Source of the DNA: Bradyrhizobium sp. SZCCT0153
Lineage (GTDB): Bacteria; Pseudomonadota; Alphaproteobacteria; Rhizobiales; Xanthobacteraceae
Reading direction: 5' to 3'
Length of the DNA stretch: 64,000 nt
Assembly (NCBI RefSeq): GCF_018129995.1
Contig: NZ_JAFCKS010000001.1
Coordinates: 1,337,001 to 1,401,000 of the forward strand
The position numbers and the translations under genes are program-made. Every line of letters begins with the position of its first letter. Within the stretch, counting starts at the first letter, position 1. Below the pieces are notes generated by a model. That model ran no database searches and was not told where the DNA came from. It worked only from the letters and a program-made list of their open reading frames with translations. This document shows, piece by piece, positions 35,658-46,946 of this stretch.

Positions 35658-36854
35658 TTACTTGACGCGCAACACCTCGACGCCGGGCAGGGGCTTGCCT
35701 TCCATCCATTCAAGAAATGCGCCACCGGCGGTCGAGACATAGGTGAAGTCACCGGCCACATGGGCCTGGTTGAGGGCCGCGACGGTGTCGCCGCCGCCCG
35801 CGATCGAGATCAGCTTCCTGGCCTTGGTGCGCTCGGCGGCATGCTTTGCGGCCGCGACCGTGCCGCGGTCGAACGGCTGCATCTCGAAGGCGCCGAGCGG
35901 TCCGTTCCAGACCAGCGTCGCCGCATCGTCGATCGCGGCATGGACCCGCACGATCGATTGCGGGCCGACGTCGAGGATCATGCCATCGGCCGGGATCGCA
36001 TCGAGCCCATAGGCGTGCGACGGCGCATTGGCCGCGAAATGATAGGCGACGGTGGCGTCGACCGGCAGGATGATGGCGCAGTTGGCGGCTTCCGCCTTCT
36101 CCATGATGCGGAGCGCGGTGGCGGCGAGATCCTTCTCGGCCAGCGACTTGCCGATGCCGACGCCCTGGGCGTGCAGGAAGGTGTTGGCCATGCCGCCGCC
36201 GATCACGAGCGCGTCGACCTTGGTCACGAGGTTTTCGAGCAGGTCGATCTTGGTCGAGACTTTCGCGCCGCCGATGATCGCGATGACCGGCTTGCTCGGC
36301 GAACCCAGCGCCTTCTCCAGTGCGACGAGCTCGGCCTGCATGGTGCGGCCGGCATAGGCCGGCAGCTTGTGGCCGAGGCCTTCGGTCGTGGCGTGGGCGC
36401 GGTGCGCGGCCGAGAACGCGTCGTTGACCCAGATGTCGCCGAGCTTGGCCAGTTCCGCGACGAAGGCCGGATCGTTCTTTTCCTCTTCCTTGTGGAAGCG
36501 GGTGTTTTCCAGGCACAGGATGTCGCCGTCCTTCAGCGCCGCCACGGCCGTGGCCGCGGGCCCGCCGATGCAGTCATCGGCGAAAGCGACGGGCTTGTTG
36601 ACGACCTTCGCCAGCGCCTCGGCGACGGGCTTGAGCGAGTCCTTGGCATCGCGCCCCTTCGGCCGGCCGAAATGCGCGAGCAGGATGACCTTGCCGCCCT
36701 TGTCCGAGATTTCGGTGATGGTCGGCGCGACGCGCTCGAGCCGGGTCGCGTCGGTGACGCGCCCGTTGTCCATGGGCACGTTGAGATCGACGCGCAGCAG
36801 CACGCGCTTGCCCTTCACGTCGACGTCGTCGAGGGTGCGGAATTTGTTGGTCAT
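35658..36854 (-). CDS. pgk: Phosphoglycerate kinase
   Basis: 398 aa from the ATG at 36854 ([20 protein letters not shown]). The PGK N-terminal [15 protein letters not shown], the substrate region [11 protein letters not shown], and the nucleotide-site [12 protein letters not shown] near the C-terminus are all present. It interconverts 1,3-bisphosphoglycerate and 3-phosphoglycerate with ADP/ATP. It lies between gap upstream and the class II aldolase downstream. Confidence 0.97.
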   Translation of the reverse strand: MTNKFRTLDDVDVKGKRVLLRVDLNVPMDNGRVTDATRLERVAPTITEISDKGGKVILLAHFGRPKGRDAKDSLKPVAEALAKVVNKPVAFADDCIGGPAATAVAALKDGDILCLENTRFHKEEEKNDPAFVAELAKLGDIWVNDAFSAAHRAHATTEGLGHKLPAYAGRTMQAELVALEKALGSPSKPVIAIIGGAKVSTKIDLLENLVTKVDALVIGGGMANTFLHAQGVGIGKSLAEKDLAATALRIMEKAEAANCAIILPVDATVAYHFAANAPSHAYGLDAIPADGMILDVGPQSIVRVHAAIDDAATLVWNGPLGAFEMQPFDRGTVAAAKHAAERTKARKLISIAGGGDTVAALNQAHVAGDFTYVSTAGGAFLEWMEGKPLPGVEVLRVK

Positions 36855-36867
36855 CGGACGCTTCCTT

Positions 36868-36994
36868 GTCCCGGGCGCTACTAGCGGCGCAAAGCGCCGC
36901 TGTGCAGAACCGGGACCCACGTTGCAGCGAGTCCCGCGGTCGAATGGATCCCGGCTCTGCGTCGCAGCGTTTCACGCCGCGACGCGTCCGGGAC
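36868..36994. repeat. Intergenic repeat, family D
   Basis: Outer arms GTCCCGGGCGCTACTAGCGG and GCGTCCGGGAC, with inner copies of CCGGGACCC / GGATCCCGG and GGCGCAAAGCGCC. Occupies most of the spacer between gap and pgk. Shares the GGCTCTGCG..GCAGCG string with 6021-6163. Confidence 0.6.
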
Positions 36995-37006
36995 ACGAGA
37001 GCGGAG

Positions 37007-38014
<1,008 letters not shown>

Positions 38015-38170
38015 GTTTCGTCTCCTTATGACCGTTCAATGACGTTCGTCATGCCGCACAACGCGCTTAGCGCGCCTGCGAGGGTTTTTTAGGGCGGACG
38101 CCCGGTTCGGCCGGACGGTGCTTGATCATATGAGACGTTACCTAGTCCTTTTTTTTGGCAAGCTCAACTC

Positions 38171-40156
38171 TCAGGAAACGCGCTTCAGCACGGCGTTGAC
38201 CGCAGCCTCGGCGGTGATGCCGAAATGCTTGTAAAGCTCCTTCGCCGGACCGCTTTCGCCGAAGGAATGCATCCCGATGAATTCGCCGTCCTGGCCGATC
38301 ACGGCATCCCAGCCCCAGCGCACCGCTGCCTCGATCGCGACCTTCACCGGCGCGTTGCCGACGATTGCGGCGCGCTTGGCCTCTGGTTGCGCTAACAACA
38401 GCTCGAGCGAGGGCACCGAGACCACCCGTGACGCGATGCCGCGCTCGGCGAGCTGCTTCTGGGCGGCGACCGCGATCTCGACCTCGGAGCCGGAGGCGAA
38501 CAGCGTCGCCTTGGCTTCGCCCTGGGCGGCCACCAGCTCGTAGGCGCCCTGGGCGCAAGGCGTGTCGTTCGGCGCATTGGTGCGAAGCTGCGGCAGGTTC
38601 TGCCGCGTCAGTGCCAGCACGGTCGGGCCGTCGATGCGGTTCAGCGCGAGCTCCCAGCACTCGGCGACCTCGATGGAATCGCAGGGGCGGAACACGCGCA
38701 TGTTCGGGATGGCGCGAAGCGCGGCGAGATGCTCGACCGGCTGATGGGTCGGGCCGTCTTCACCGAGGCCGATGGAGTCATGCGTCATCACGTAGACGAC
38801 GCCTGTGCCCATCAACGCGGCAAGCCGCATCGCGGGCCGCGCATAGTCGGTGAACACCAGGAACGTCGCGCCGTTCGGTGCGAAGCCGCCATGCAGGAAG
38901 ATGCCGTTCATCGCCGCGCACATGCCGTGCTCGCGGATGCCGTAATGGATGAAGCGGCCCTTCGGCGTCTTGGCCGAGAAGGCGGTCGCCGACTTCGCCT
39001 TGTTGTTGTTGGAGCCGGTGAGGTCGGCCGAGCCCGCCAGGAATTCCATCGGCATGGCGCCGGCGATGACTTCGATCACGGCTTCCGAGGATTTGCGGGT
39101 CGCCGCAATCATCGGCTTCTCCAGCAGCTCCTTCTTGTAGGCGCGCACCGCCTTGGTCAGCGAGGCCGGACGCTCGTGGCGCAGGCGGCGCTCGAACTCG
39201 GCGCGCTTGCGGCTGCCGAGCTCGCCGAGCCGTCCTTCCCATTCCTGGCGAGCCGCCACGCCGCGGCTGCCGGCTGCGCGCCAGGCCTTGAGCACGTCAT
39301 CGGGCACCGAGAACGGCTCGAGCGAGATGCCGAGATTTTCCTTGGCGGCCTTGAGCTCGTCGGCGCCGAGCGCCTCGCCGTGCACCTTCGACGTGCCGGC
39401 CTTGTGCGGCGCGCCGAAGCCGATGGTGGTGCGGCAGGCGATCAGCGTCGGCTTGCCGGATTTTTTGGCGCGGGTGATGGCGTCGGCGATCGCGGCCTGG
39501 TCGTGGCCGTCGATTTTCTCCGCGGCCCAGCCGGCGGACTTGAAGCGCTTCACCTGGTCGACGGAATCGGAGATCGAGGTCGGGCCGTCGATCGAGATGC
39601 CGTTGTCGTCGTAGAGAACGATCATCTTGTTGAGCTTCCAGTGCCCGGCCATCGCGATCGCTTCCTGCGACACGCCTTCCATCAGGTCGCCGTCGGAGGC
39701 GAGCACATAGGTGTGGTGGTCGACGATCTTCTTGCCGAACTCGGCGGCGAGCATCTTCTCGGCGAGCGCCATGCCGACCGCGGTCGAGATGCCTTGCCCG
39801 AGCGGGCCGGTGGTGGTCTCGATGCCCTTGGTGCGGAAATTCTCGGGATGCCCCGGGGTCAGCGAGTCGACCTGGCGGAACTGCTTGATCTGGTCCAGCG
39901 TCATTTCGGAATTGCCGGTCAGGTACAGCAGCGCATACAGCAGCATCGAGCCGTGCCCGGCCGAGAGCACGAAGCGGTCGCGATCCGGCCAGCTGGGTGC
40001 GGCGGCATCGAATTTCAGGAACTGCGTGAACAGCACCGTGGCGATGTCGGCGGCGCCCATCGGCAGGCCCGGATGGCCCGATTTCGCCTTCTCGACGGCG
40101 TCCATCGCAAGGCCGCGGATCGCGTTGGCCATACGGGAATGATCGACCTTCGTCAT
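38171..40156 (-). CDS. tkt: Transketolase
   Basis: 661 aa from the ATG at 40156 ([20 protein letters not shown]). Thiamin diphosphate motif [20 protein letters not shown] ending in LYDDN, the Asp/His motifs of the active site ([25 protein letters not shown]), and a pyrimidine domain with [19 protein letters not shown]. It transfers two-carbon units in the pentose phosphate and Calvin pathways. It heads the minus-strand row tkt-gap-pgk-fba. The upstream 388-bp spacer holds only the family E repeat. Confidence 0.97.
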   Translation of the reverse strand: MTKVDHSRMANAIRGLAMDAVEKAKSGHPGLPMGAADIATVLFTQFLKFDAAAPSWPDRDRFVLSAGHGSMLLYALLYLTGNSEMTLDQIKQFRQVDSLTPGHPENFRTKGIETTTGPLGQGISTAVGMALAEKMLAAEFGKKIVDHHTYVLASDGDLMEGVSQEAIAMAGHWKLNKMIVLYDDNGISIDGPTSISDSVDQVKRFKSAGWAAEKIDGHDQAAIADAITRAKKSGKPTLIACRTTIGFGAPHKAGTSKVHGEALGADELKAAKENLGISLEPFSVPDDVLKAWRAAGSRGVAARQEWEGRLGELGSRKRAEFERRLRHERPASLTKAVRAYKKELLEKPMIAATRKSSEAVIEVIAGAMPMEFLAGSADLTGSNNNKAKSATAFSAKTPKGRFIHYGIREHGMCAAMNGIFLHGGFAPNGATFLVFTDYARPAMRLAALMGTGVVYVMTHDSIGLGEDGPTHQPVEHLAALRAIPNMRVFRPCDSIEVAECWELALNRIDGPTVLALTRQNLPQLRTNAPNDTPCAQGAYELVAAQGEAKATLFASGSEVEIAVAAQKQLAERGIASRVVSVPSLELLLAQPEAKRAAIVGNAPVKVAIEAAVRWGWDAVIGQDGEFIGMHSFGESGPAKELYKHFGITAEAAVNAVLKRVS

Positions 40157-40307
40157 GTCTGAAATCCGTCTGATATGAGGCGCTTGTGGCGGTATTCGCC
40201 GCGCCGGAAGGAGCCTTTCGGCCGCTGGGGTCGCGGCTGGGGATAGCATCTCGGTTCCGGGAGTCCAAGGCAATCAAACGCCGGTTTGGCCGCAAAAGTT
40301 GCTTACG

Positions 40308-40400
40308 GCATGATCCGGAAAAGTGGCGGGCCGGTTTTCCGACGAGATCATGCCCGAGAGGAACTGCTGGATCGGGATGAATCTCATCCCGATCTAGCAG
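40308..40400. repeat. RIME-like palindromic repeat, family E
   Basis: Two adjacent palindromes. The first is GCATGATCCGGAAAA..GGTTTTCC..GATCATGC (40308-40353), the form widespread in Rhizobiales intergenic mosaic elements. The second, CTGCTGGATCGGGATGA / TCATCCCGATCTAGCAG (40364-40400), is a near-perfect 17-bp stem. Both lie in the 388-bp spacer between the tkt start and the divergent DUF4164 gene; nothing else is visible there. Confidence 0.8.
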
Positions 40401-40544
40401 TGCATAGTTTCGCGGCGGCGTTGCGCTTGGCTAGCTTGCCACGTAAATTTCTGCTTCTAACCGCTTGCCGAACCGAGTCTTTTGCCGGACGGCAAGCCCC
40501 AGGGTAAAGGCCACCCATAGGCCACAGGTTCCGCCGCTGACTGC

Positions 40545-40865
40545 ATGAACGATCGCGTTTCCAACAGCTCTGCCATGACGGAGTCCTCGGCCGTCGAGAT
40601 CGAGATCGCGACGCGCAGGCTCATGGCGGCGCTCGACTCGCTCGAAAGCGCTGTGGAGCGTCGGCGCGATGCCGATCGCGACGAGAACGAGCTCGCGGCG
40701 CGGATCCAGGCGCTGGGCGCGGACCGTTCACGGCTTGCCGATGAGCTCGACGGTGCGCTGGTCAAGGCGCGCAAGCTCGAGCGCTCCAGTCGCGAGATCT
40801 CCGATCGGCTGGATTCCGCCATCGTCACGATACGCTCGGTGCTCGATACCGGAGAGGACGGATGA
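40545..40865 (+). CDS. DUF4164 family coiled-coil protein
   Basis: 106 aa, highly charged and helical: residues about 20-100 are a continuous coiled coil (IEIATRRLMAALDSLESAVE, DENELAARIQALGADRSRLA). It matches DUF4164, small proteins encoded before zapA in Rhizobiales. Four-base overlap with zapA (ATGA) shows co-translation and suggests a divisome-related role. The start could also be the ATG at 40575. Confidence 0.85.
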   Translation: MNDRVSNSSAMTESSAVEIEIATRRLMAALDSLESAVERRRDADRDENELAARIQALGADRSRLADELDGALVKARKLERSSREISDRLDSAIVTIRSVLDTGEDG

Positions 40866-41245
40866 GCCACATCAACGTCACCATCAACGGCCGGCAATAC
40901 CGCATGGCCTGCGAGGAGGGCCAGGAGGTGCGGCTGCTCAAGCTCGCCGAAAGCCTGGAGACGCGGATCCAGTCCCTGCGCGGAAAATTCGGCGAGATCG
41001 GCGATGCCAGGCTCACCGTGATGGCGGCGCTGACCGTTTGCGACGAGCTGGTCGACTCGGGCAATCGCATCCGCACCATGGAGCAGGAGCTGACTGAACT
41101 GCGGGATTTCCGCAATGCCGCCGTGGAGCGCGCCAGGATGACGCAGACCGCGGTGGTGAATGCACTGAATGCCGCCGCAGAACGCATCGAGAAGTCGACC
41201 CAGGTCCTGAACCGGACCGTCGGCAACGGCATCGCCATCGGGTAG
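40862..41245 (+). CDS. zapA: Cell division protein ZapA
   Basis: 127 aa. The N-terminal ZapA globular domain is seen as INVTINGRQYRMACEEGQE and LKLAESLETRIQSLRGKFGE, followed by a coiled coil to the C-terminus (MEQELTELRDFRNAAVERA). ZapA tetramers bundle FtsZ filaments at midcell. The gene order DUF4164-zapA-6S RNA-5-FTHF cyclo-ligase is conserved in Rhizobiales. Confidence 0.93.
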   Translation: MSHINVTINGRQYRMACEEGQEVRLLKLAESLETRIQSLRGKFGEIGDARLTVMAALTVCDELVDSGNRIRTMEQELTELRDFRNAAVERARMTQTAVVNALNAAAERIEKSTQVLNRTVGNGIAIG

Positions 41246-41270
41246 CGGCTGCTGCCACGCGGCCAGTGCG

Positions 41271-41390
41271 CTCCCTCCCCCGCTTGCGGGGGAGGGCTGG
41301 GGAGAGGGTGTCTCCACGATCGAGGACCCCCAAGAGGAAAGAGCCCTCACCCGCGCCTTCGGCGCGACCTCTCCCGCAAGCGGGAGAGGT
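41271..41390. repeat. Palindromic intergenic repeat, family B variant
   Basis: Arms CCTCCCCCGCTTGCGGGGGA and CTCCCGCAAGCGGGAGAGG flank the spacer, with a second pair CCTTCGGCGCG. Together with the 6S RNA it fills most of the 589-bp gap between zapA and the cyclo-ligase gene; from 41690 to 41834 nothing is recognised. Confidence 0.75.
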
Positions 41391-41502
41391 TAAGCGAGCC
41401 AGCGGCGCGAGCAACCAACCCAAATATCATCGCGCCCTATGCGCCGGGCTGGCGATTCGTCAGTATCGTTGTTACATTGCCAAAGCGAGGCTGCGACGCG
41501 CG

Positions 41503-41665
41503 TCCGGAGCCATAATATCCCCGGGGCCTTATCGATCCTTTAGGGAACTGTCCCTGGCCGAGCCCGTGGGCTCGGACATATGGTGCCCACCTACTTTCGT
41601 AGGGAACTCCGGGATCGAGTGCTTCAACGGCGTTCGCGGCTTCGCACTGTTGCTTCCTTCCGGTT
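41503..41665 (+). ncRNA. ssrS: 6S RNA
   Basis: Placed by synteny (zapA - ssrS - 5-FTHF cyclo-ligase, the usual location in proteobacteria) and by structure. About 160 nt can close on CCGGA / TCCGG ends. Internal pairs are CGATCC / GGATCG (41533-41538 with 41612-41617), CCGAGCCC-GT-GGGCTCGG (41558-41575) and CCTAC-TTTC-GTAGG (41590-41603), leaving the open internal region typical of 6S, which mimics a melted promoter and binds sigma70 RNA polymerase. Ends are approximate to about 15 nt. Confidence 0.8.
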
Positions 41666-41834
41666 CGTGCCTGTCGAAATGACTGCGGCCAGTTCAGTAG
41701 GTGTCATGCCCCGGCCCGCTCGGGGCATCCAGCACGCCGCGGCCCTTGTGTGAATCACCACCGCCTCTGGAATGCTGGATCACCCAGTGCGCAAGGGCGC
41801 ACAAGACGGGTGATGACGTGGGGGACCAAAGCAC

Positions 41835-42428
41835 ATGACCACCAAATCCGAGCTCCGTGCCAAGGCCCTCGCGGCGCGCGACGCGCTGAGCGAGAAGAAG
41901 CGCGCCACGGCCGCAACAAAACTCGCCAGGCGCGGGCTGCCGTTCAAGCTCTTGCCGGGCAGCATCGTGTCCGGCTATTCGCCGATCCGCAGCGAGATCG
42001 ATCCGATGCCGCTGATGAAGATGCTCGCCGAGGAGGGCGCCAGGCTCGCGCTGCCTTGCGTCACCGCGCGCGGCCAGTCGCTGGTCTTCCGCATCTTTCA
42101 TCCGAACGACCGCTTGATGATGGGCCCGCTCGGCATCCCCGAGCCGTCGCCGGCCGCGGCGGAAGTCGTCCCCGACATCATGCTGACGCCGCTCGCGGCC
42201 TTCGACCGTCTCGGCCATCGCATCGGCTATGGCGCCGGGCACTACGACCACACCTTCGCGCATCTGCGCAAGGCCAAGACCATCGTCGGCATCGGGCTCG
42301 CTTTTGCAGCGCAAGAGATCAAGGCGGTTCCGGCACTAGCCCACGACGTGGCGCTGGATTATGTGTTAACGGAATCGGACGTGTTCGATTTCCGGAGTTC
42401 TGAAGTTGCGCATTCTCTTCGTGGGTGA
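41835..42428 (+). CDS. 5-formyltetrahydrofolate cyclo-ligase
   Basis: 197 aa. Family motifs: an N-terminal KSELRAKALAARDALSEKKR, VSGYSPIRSEIDPMPLMKML, and the nucleotide/folate site GHRIGYGAGHYDHTFAHLR (the usual GYGGGYYD reads GYGAGHYD). It converts 5-formyl-THF to 5,10-methenyl-THF with ATP. It overlaps the following gene by 23 bases, and the 6S RNA lies upstream, possibly on the same transcript. Confidence 0.93.
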   Translation: MTTKSELRAKALAARDALSEKKRATAATKLARRGLPFKLLPGSIVSGYSPIRSEIDPMPLMKMLAEEGARLALPCVTARGQSLVFRIFHPNDRLMMGPLGIPEPSPAAAEVVPDIMLTPLAAFDRLGHRIGYGAGHYDHTFAHLRKAKTIVGIGLAFAAQEIKAVPALAHDVALDYVLTESDVFDFRSSEVAHSLRG

Positions 42429-43230
42429 TGTCGTCGGTCGTAGCGGCCGCAACGCCATCGCCGAATATCTGCCCGGCATGGTCAAGGACTGGTCGCTCGA
42501 TTTCGTCGTCGTCAACGGCGAGAATTCGGCCGGAGGCTTCGGCATCACGGAAGCGATCTATCAGGAGTTCCTCGATGCCGGCGCCGACGCGGTGACGCTC
42601 GGCAATCACTCCTGGGACCAGCGCGAAGCCCTCGTGTTCATCGAGCGCGCCGAGCGCCTGGTGCGGCCCGCGAACTATCCGCGCGGCACCCCCGGCCGCG
42701 GCGCCGCCCTGGTCGAGACCAAGAACGGCAAGCATGCGCTGGTCGTCAACGCATTGGGCCGCGTCTTCATGACCCCGTTCGACGATCCCTTTGCAGCATT
42801 GGAGCGCGAGTTAGGGGCCTGTCCGCTCGGCATTGCGGCAGATGCCATCGTCGTCGACTTCCATTGCGAGGCGAGCAGCGAGAAGCAGGGCATCGGCTTC
42901 TTCTGCGACGGCCGCGCCAGCCTTGTCGTCGGCACGCACACCCATGTGCCGACCGCGGACCACCAGATCCTGTCCGGCGGCACCGCCTACATGACCGATG
43001 CCGGCATGACCGGCGATTACGATTCCATCATCGGCATGCAGAAGGAAGAGCCGCTGCGGAGGTTCACGTCGGGAATTCCGTCGGGCCGGTTCGAGCCGGC
43101 CGCGGGGGCGGCGACGCTCAGCGGCGTTGCGGTCGAGACGGATGATGCGACGGGACTCGCGTTGCGGGTCGCGCCAGTGCGCGTCGGCGGCAGGCTGGAG
43201 CCGACGACGCCGAAATTCTGGTTGAGCTGA
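42406..43230 (+). CDS. YmdB-family metallophosphoesterase (TIGR00282)
   Basis: 274 aa from a TTG at 42406, inside the end of the cyclo-ligase gene; GGAG lies upstream. It has the YmdB pattern: MRILFVGDVVGRSGRN, NGENSAGGFGIT, GNHSWDQ, FHCEASSEKQ, GTHTHVPTAD and MTDAGMTGDYDSIIGM. These dinuclear-metal enzymes hydrolyse 2',3'-cyclic nucleotides or cyclic AMP in studied cases. Translational coupling to the folate enzyme is evident from the overlap. Confidence 0.93.
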   Translation: MRILFVGDVVGRSGRNAIAEYLPGMVKDWSLDFVVVNGENSAGGFGITEAIYQEFLDAGADAVTLGNHSWDQREALVFIERAERLVRPANYPRGTPGRGAALVETKNGKHALVVNALGRVFMTPFDDPFAALERELGACPLGIAADAIVVDFHCEASSEKQGIGFFCDGRASLVVGTHTHVPTADHQILSGGTAYMTDAGMTGDYDSIIGMQKEEPLRRFTSGIPSGRFEPAAGAATLSGVAVETDDATGLALRVAPVRVGGRLEPTTPKFWLS

Positions 43231-43254
43231 ATTCCTTTGCGGCACTGACGGTGC

Positions 43255-43408
43255 ACCCTCGCCCCTTGTGGGAGAGGGTGGCTCGCCGCGTGGCGGCGAG
43301 ACGGGTGAGGGGTTCTCTCCGCACGCGAGTCTCTCACATTTGAATTCGCGGACAGAACCCCTCATCCGGCGCTTCGCGCCACCTTCTCCCACAAGGGGAG
43401 AAGGTGCG
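43255..43408. repeat. Palindromic intergenic repeat, family B
   Basis: The clearest copy of this family: CCCTTGTGGGAGAGGGTGGC on the left and GCCACCTTCTCCCACAAGGG on the right, about 154 bp, with a central AGAACCCCTCATCCG block shared with 12472-12608. It separates convergent genes. Confidence 0.87.
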
Positions 43409-43429
43409 GTGGTGTTCGCGGCGAAAGAT

Positions 43430-44773
43430 TTACTCCGCCGTCTGCTCCCGCAACTCCGCGACATCCTTCGCCGTCAGCTTCGAGCCCTTGGTGCCGAACC
43501 TTCCCGTCACGTAATTCGCCACCGCGGCGATCTCGTCGTCGGTGTACGCGTTGCCAAACGCCGGCATCGACAGCGCGCCGTCGGGCGTATGCCGCTTCGT
43601 CCCCGAGATCACGATCTGCGCGACGTTGGTGGCGGCGGGGTCGTTGACGGCCCAGGTGCCGGTGAGCGTCGCCATCGGCGACACCGGGCTCTCGCCGCTC
43701 CAGCCGTGGCAGCTGGCACAGGCGCTGGCGAACACCTTCTTGCCGCGCGCATCCGCCGTGACGCCGTCCTTGTGCGAGGCGGGCGCGACGGGAGCCGTGG
43801 TGGCGGGCAGATCGGGCGAGGGCTGTGGCGGCACGCTGCGCAAGTAAGCAACGATGCTGCTGATGTCTTCGGGGGCGAACTGGCTAAAACTGTGGTCGAC
43901 GGCTTCGCCCATCGGACCCGAGGCCGAGCCGTGGCCAGGTGCGTGGCCGAGCGACAGATACGAGACCAGATCCGCGTCGCTCCAATTGCCGAGGCCGGTG
44001 GCCCTTTCGGAGGAGACGTTGAAGGCACGCCAACCGGCGGTAATGGCGCCGCCGAACTTCCTGCGGTTGTCCAGCGCGAAGCCGAGATTGCGCGGTGTGT
44101 GGCACTCGCCGCAATGCGCCAGCGCTTCGGCCAGATACGCCCCGCGATTCCACTCCGGGCTCTTCGAGGTGTCAGGCGCAAAGCGCGTGTCCGGATTGAA
44201 CACGGCCGACCAGACAATCATCGCCCAGCGCTGGTTGAACGGGAACGACAGCGTGTTCTCGGGCGCCTCGGCGCGCACGGCCGGCAGGCTGAACAGATAC
44301 GCCTTCACCGCCAGCACGTCCTCGTCCGTCATGAAGGTGTAGGACGTGTATGGCATCGCCGGATACAGCCGCGCGCCGTCGCGGCGCTTGCCGTGCTGGA
44401 CCGCGCCCAGGAAATCCTGGTCGCTGTAATTGCCGATGCCGGTGTCCTTGTCCGGCGTGATGTTGGTCGAATAAAGCGTGCCGAACGGCAGCTTGAAGGC
44501 GAGACCGCCAGCATAGTCCTTCTCGCCGGGCTTGGTGTGGCAGACCATGCAGTCGGCCGCCTTGGCGAGATATTCACCGCGCTCGACAAGGCTTGCCTTT
44601 TCGAGTTTGGCCGGCACGCCCGTGGGCTTGCCGGCGCGATAGTCCGCCAGCGCCACTTTCGTGCCGCCGGCGAAGTCGAGCGGACCGGGTCCGCGGATGA
44701 TCCAGACGCCGAGCGCTGCCACGACGAGGGCGATCACGATGAGGCTTGTGAGAATACGCATCTTGCCGCTCAT
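43430..44773 (-). CDS. Membrane-anchored triheme cytochrome c
   Basis: 447 aa. One N-terminal anchor (about 6-26) and three CxxCH haem motifs: CMVCH (75-79), CGECH (221-225) and CASCH (352-356), each starting a separate c-type domain, as in the cytochrome subunits of membrane aldehyde/alcohol dehydrogenases. It follows the molybdopterin subunit with a 4-base overlap, so it should carry electrons from that enzyme to the respiratory chain. Confidence 0.93.
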   Translation of the reverse strand: MSGKMRILTSLIVIALVVAALGVWIIRGPGPLDFAGGTKVALADYRAGKPTGVPAKLEKASLVERGEYLAKAADCMVCHTKPGEKDYAGGLAFKLPFGTLYSTNITPDKDTGIGNYSDQDFLGAVQHGKRRDGARLYPAMPYTSYTFMTDEDVLAVKAYLFSLPAVRAEAPENTLSFPFNQRWAMIVWSAVFNPDTRFAPDTSKSPEWNRGAYLAEALAHCGECHTPRNLGFALDNRRKFGGAITAGWRAFNVSSERATGLGNWSDADLVSYLSLGHAPGHGSASGPMGEAVDHSFSQFAPEDISSIVAYLRSVPPQPSPDLPATTAPVAPASHKDGVTADARGKKVFASACASCHGWSGESPVSPMATLTGTWAVNDPAATNVAQIVISGTKRHTPDGALSMPAFGNAYTDDEIAAVANYVTGRFGTKGSKLTAKDVAELREQTAE

Positions 44774-46938
44774 GCCTTCTTCCCCGCAGCCAGCAATTTC
44801 CGATCGATCGGCAGGCGCCGCAGCGCCACGCCGGTTGCGGCGTAGATCGCATTGCGCAGCGCCGGCGGTCCCGCCGTCGTGCCGGTCTCGCCGATCCCGC
44901 CGGGTGCCTCGCCGCTCTTGACGACGTGAACCTCGATCTTGGGTGTCTGGTTGATCCGCAACATCCGGTAGTCATTGAAGTTGGATTGCTGGACGCGACC
45001 CTTTTCGATCGTGATCTCGCCGTAGAGCGCGGCGGTGAGGCCGAAGATCAATCCGCCCTCGACCTGGGCCACGATCGTATCGGGATTGACGGCGATGCCG
45101 GTGTCCACCACCGAGGTCGCACGGCGCAGATTGACCTCGCCTTGCTCGTCGACCTCCGCTTCCACCACCGTGGCGATGAAACTCCCGAAAGACGGCTGCA
45201 GGCACACGCCGCGCCCGACGCGCGCCGGCAAGGGCTGCCCCCAATTGGCTTTCTCTGCAGCAAGATTGAGGACGGACAGGAAGCGCGGCTGATTGGCCAG
45301 CATGCCACGGCGAAACTCGACCGGGTCCTTGCCCGCCTTGCGCGCCAGTTCGTCGATGAAGCACTCGACCGCAAACACGTTGTTGTTGGGGCCGACCCCG
45401 CGCCAGAATCCGGTTGGTATCGCCGGCGGCTCTGCCCGCACATATTCGACGTGGACATTCGGGATCTCGTAGGGCACGTCCGTGGCGCTGTCGACCGCGT
45501 CGATGTCGATGCCCTTCTGGAACGCCGGAGGCAGCCAGCGTGCGATGATCGCAGCGCCGGCGATCTTGTATTTCCAGCTGGCGATCTTGCCGCCCGACAA
45601 GGTCGCTGCGATCGTGTCGCGATAGACCGGTCGATAGACGTCGTGCTGAATGTCTTCCTCGCGGGTCCACACCACCTTGACCGGACCCTCGACCTGTTTG
45701 GCGATGCGGACGGCCGCGACCACCATGTCGGGCTCGAGCTTGCGGCCGAAGCCGCCGCCGAGCAGGTGCTGGTTGACGGTCACCTTCTCGATCGGGAGCC
45801 CGGCGGCCTTGGCCGCCTCCGACTGCACGCGCGCCATGATCTGCGTTCCGGTCCAGATTTCGCAGGAGTCGGGCTTGCAATGCACCGTGGCGTTCAACGG
45901 CTCCATCGTTGCGTGCGCGAGGAACGGCAGCTCGAACGAAGCCTCGATCTTTTCGCCGGAGGCGAGGCCCTTGGCGATGTCGCCGGTGGATTTGGCGACC
46001 ACGCCGTCCTTTGCGCTGGCGGCGCGCAAGTCTTCCCAGATCGCTTTCGAATCGATCTTCGCGTTCGGTCCCTCGTTCCACGCGATGTCGAGCGCATCCA
46101 GGCCTTTCTTCGCCGCCCACATGTGATCGCCGACGACTGCAACGAGATCGTCGAGCACGACGATCTGCCGCACGCCCGGAATCTTCCTGGCGGCATGGTC
46201 ATCGACCTTGCCGACCTTGCCGCCGAAAACCGGGCACTGCGCCAGCGTTGCGAACTTCATGTTCGGCACGATGGCGTCGATGCCGTAGACGGCCTTGCCG
46301 TTGACCTTCTCGGGCGTGTCGAGCCGCTTGAACGGCTGGCCGATATAGACGAAATCCTTGGGGTCCTTGAGTGGGACGTCCTTGGGCGGCGTCTGGCCGC
46401 TTGCGGCAGCCGCAAGCGCACCATAGCCAAGCGTCCGGCCGCTCGCCTTGTGGGTCACCTCACCCTTCGACGTCGTGCAACTGGCGGGATCGACGCCCCA
46501 TTGCGCGGCCGCGGCCTGCACCAGCATGGCGCGCGCGCTGGCGCCGGCATCGCGCAGCGGCTTCCAGAACGCCCGGACCGACGTGGAGCCTCCGGTCGCC
46601 TGAATGATGAAAATGGGATTGCCGTAAAGCTTCTCGTTGGCGGGTGCGTGCAGCAGCTGGACCTTCGCCCAGTCGGCGTCGAGTTCCTCTGCCAGGATCA
46701 TCGAGACCGCGGTGTAGATTCCCTGTCCCATCTCGACTTGCGGCATCACCAGCGTCGTCAGACCTTCCGGGTCGATGCGGATGAAGGCATTCGGCGCGAA
46801 CTTGTCATCGGTCTTGTCCTCCGGCTGCACCGGTTCGTTGACGGCGGCGCGGAGCGGCAGATGGAAGGCGAGCAGGAAGCCGGTGGCGAGGCTGCCGGTC
46901 AGAAGCGTGCGGCGGGAGACGCTGTTGTGCGCATTCAT
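44770..46938 (-). CDS. Molybdopterin-binding subunit of xanthine dehydrogenase-family (IorB-like) hydroxylase
   Basis: 722 aa from the ATG at 46938 (GAGG seven bases upstream; a GTG four codons earlier is also open). A Tat signal (SRRTLLTGSLATGF) shows export after cofactor loading. Conserved parts are MPQVEMGQGIYTAVSMILAE, GGGFGRKLEPDMVV and the C-terminal PGGIGETGTT with the catalytic Glu. This is the large subunit of isoquinoline/aldehyde oxidoreductase-type enzymes. It lies between its (2Fe-2S) subunit and a cytochrome c. No FAD subunit is encoded. Substrate unknown. Confidence 0.93.
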   Translation of the reverse strand: MNAHNSVSRRTLLTGSLATGFLLAFHLPLRAAVNEPVQPEDKTDDKFAPNAFIRIDPEGLTTLVMPQVEMGQGIYTAVSMILAEELDADWAKVQLLHAPANEKLYGNPIFIIQATGGSTSVRAFWKPLRDAGASARAMLVQAAAAQWGVDPASCTTSKGEVTHKASGRTLGYGALAAAASGQTPPKDVPLKDPKDFVYIGQPFKRLDTPEKVNGKAVYGIDAIVPNMKFATLAQCPVFGGKVGKVDDHAARKIPGVRQIVVLDDLVAVVGDHMWAAKKGLDALDIAWNEGPNAKIDSKAIWEDLRAASAKDGVVAKSTGDIAKGLASGEKIEASFELPFLAHATMEPLNATVHCKPDSCEIWTGTQIMARVQSEAAKAAGLPIEKVTVNQHLLGGGFGRKLEPDMVVAAVRIAKQVEGPVKVVWTREEDIQHDVYRPVYRDTIAATLSGGKIASWKYKIAGAAIIARWLPPAFQKGIDIDAVDSATDVPYEIPNVHVEYVRAEPPAIPTGFWRGVGPNNNVFAVECFIDELARKAGKDPVEFRRGMLANQPRFLSVLNLAAEKANWGQPLPARVGRGVCLQPSFGSFIATVVEAEVDEQGEVNLRRATSVVDTGIAVNPDTIVAQVEGGLIFGLTAALYGEITIEKGRVQQSNFNDYRMLRINQTPKIEVHVVKSGEAPGGIGETGTTAGPPALRNAIYAATGVALRRLPIDRKLLAAGKKA

Positions 46939-46946
46939 GGCGGACC

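Noticed and set aside
41266..41682. 138-codon open frame across the family B repeat and 6S RNA
   Set aside because: The region is better explained by the repeat and by 6S RNA structure and synteny; no homologous protein is recognised.
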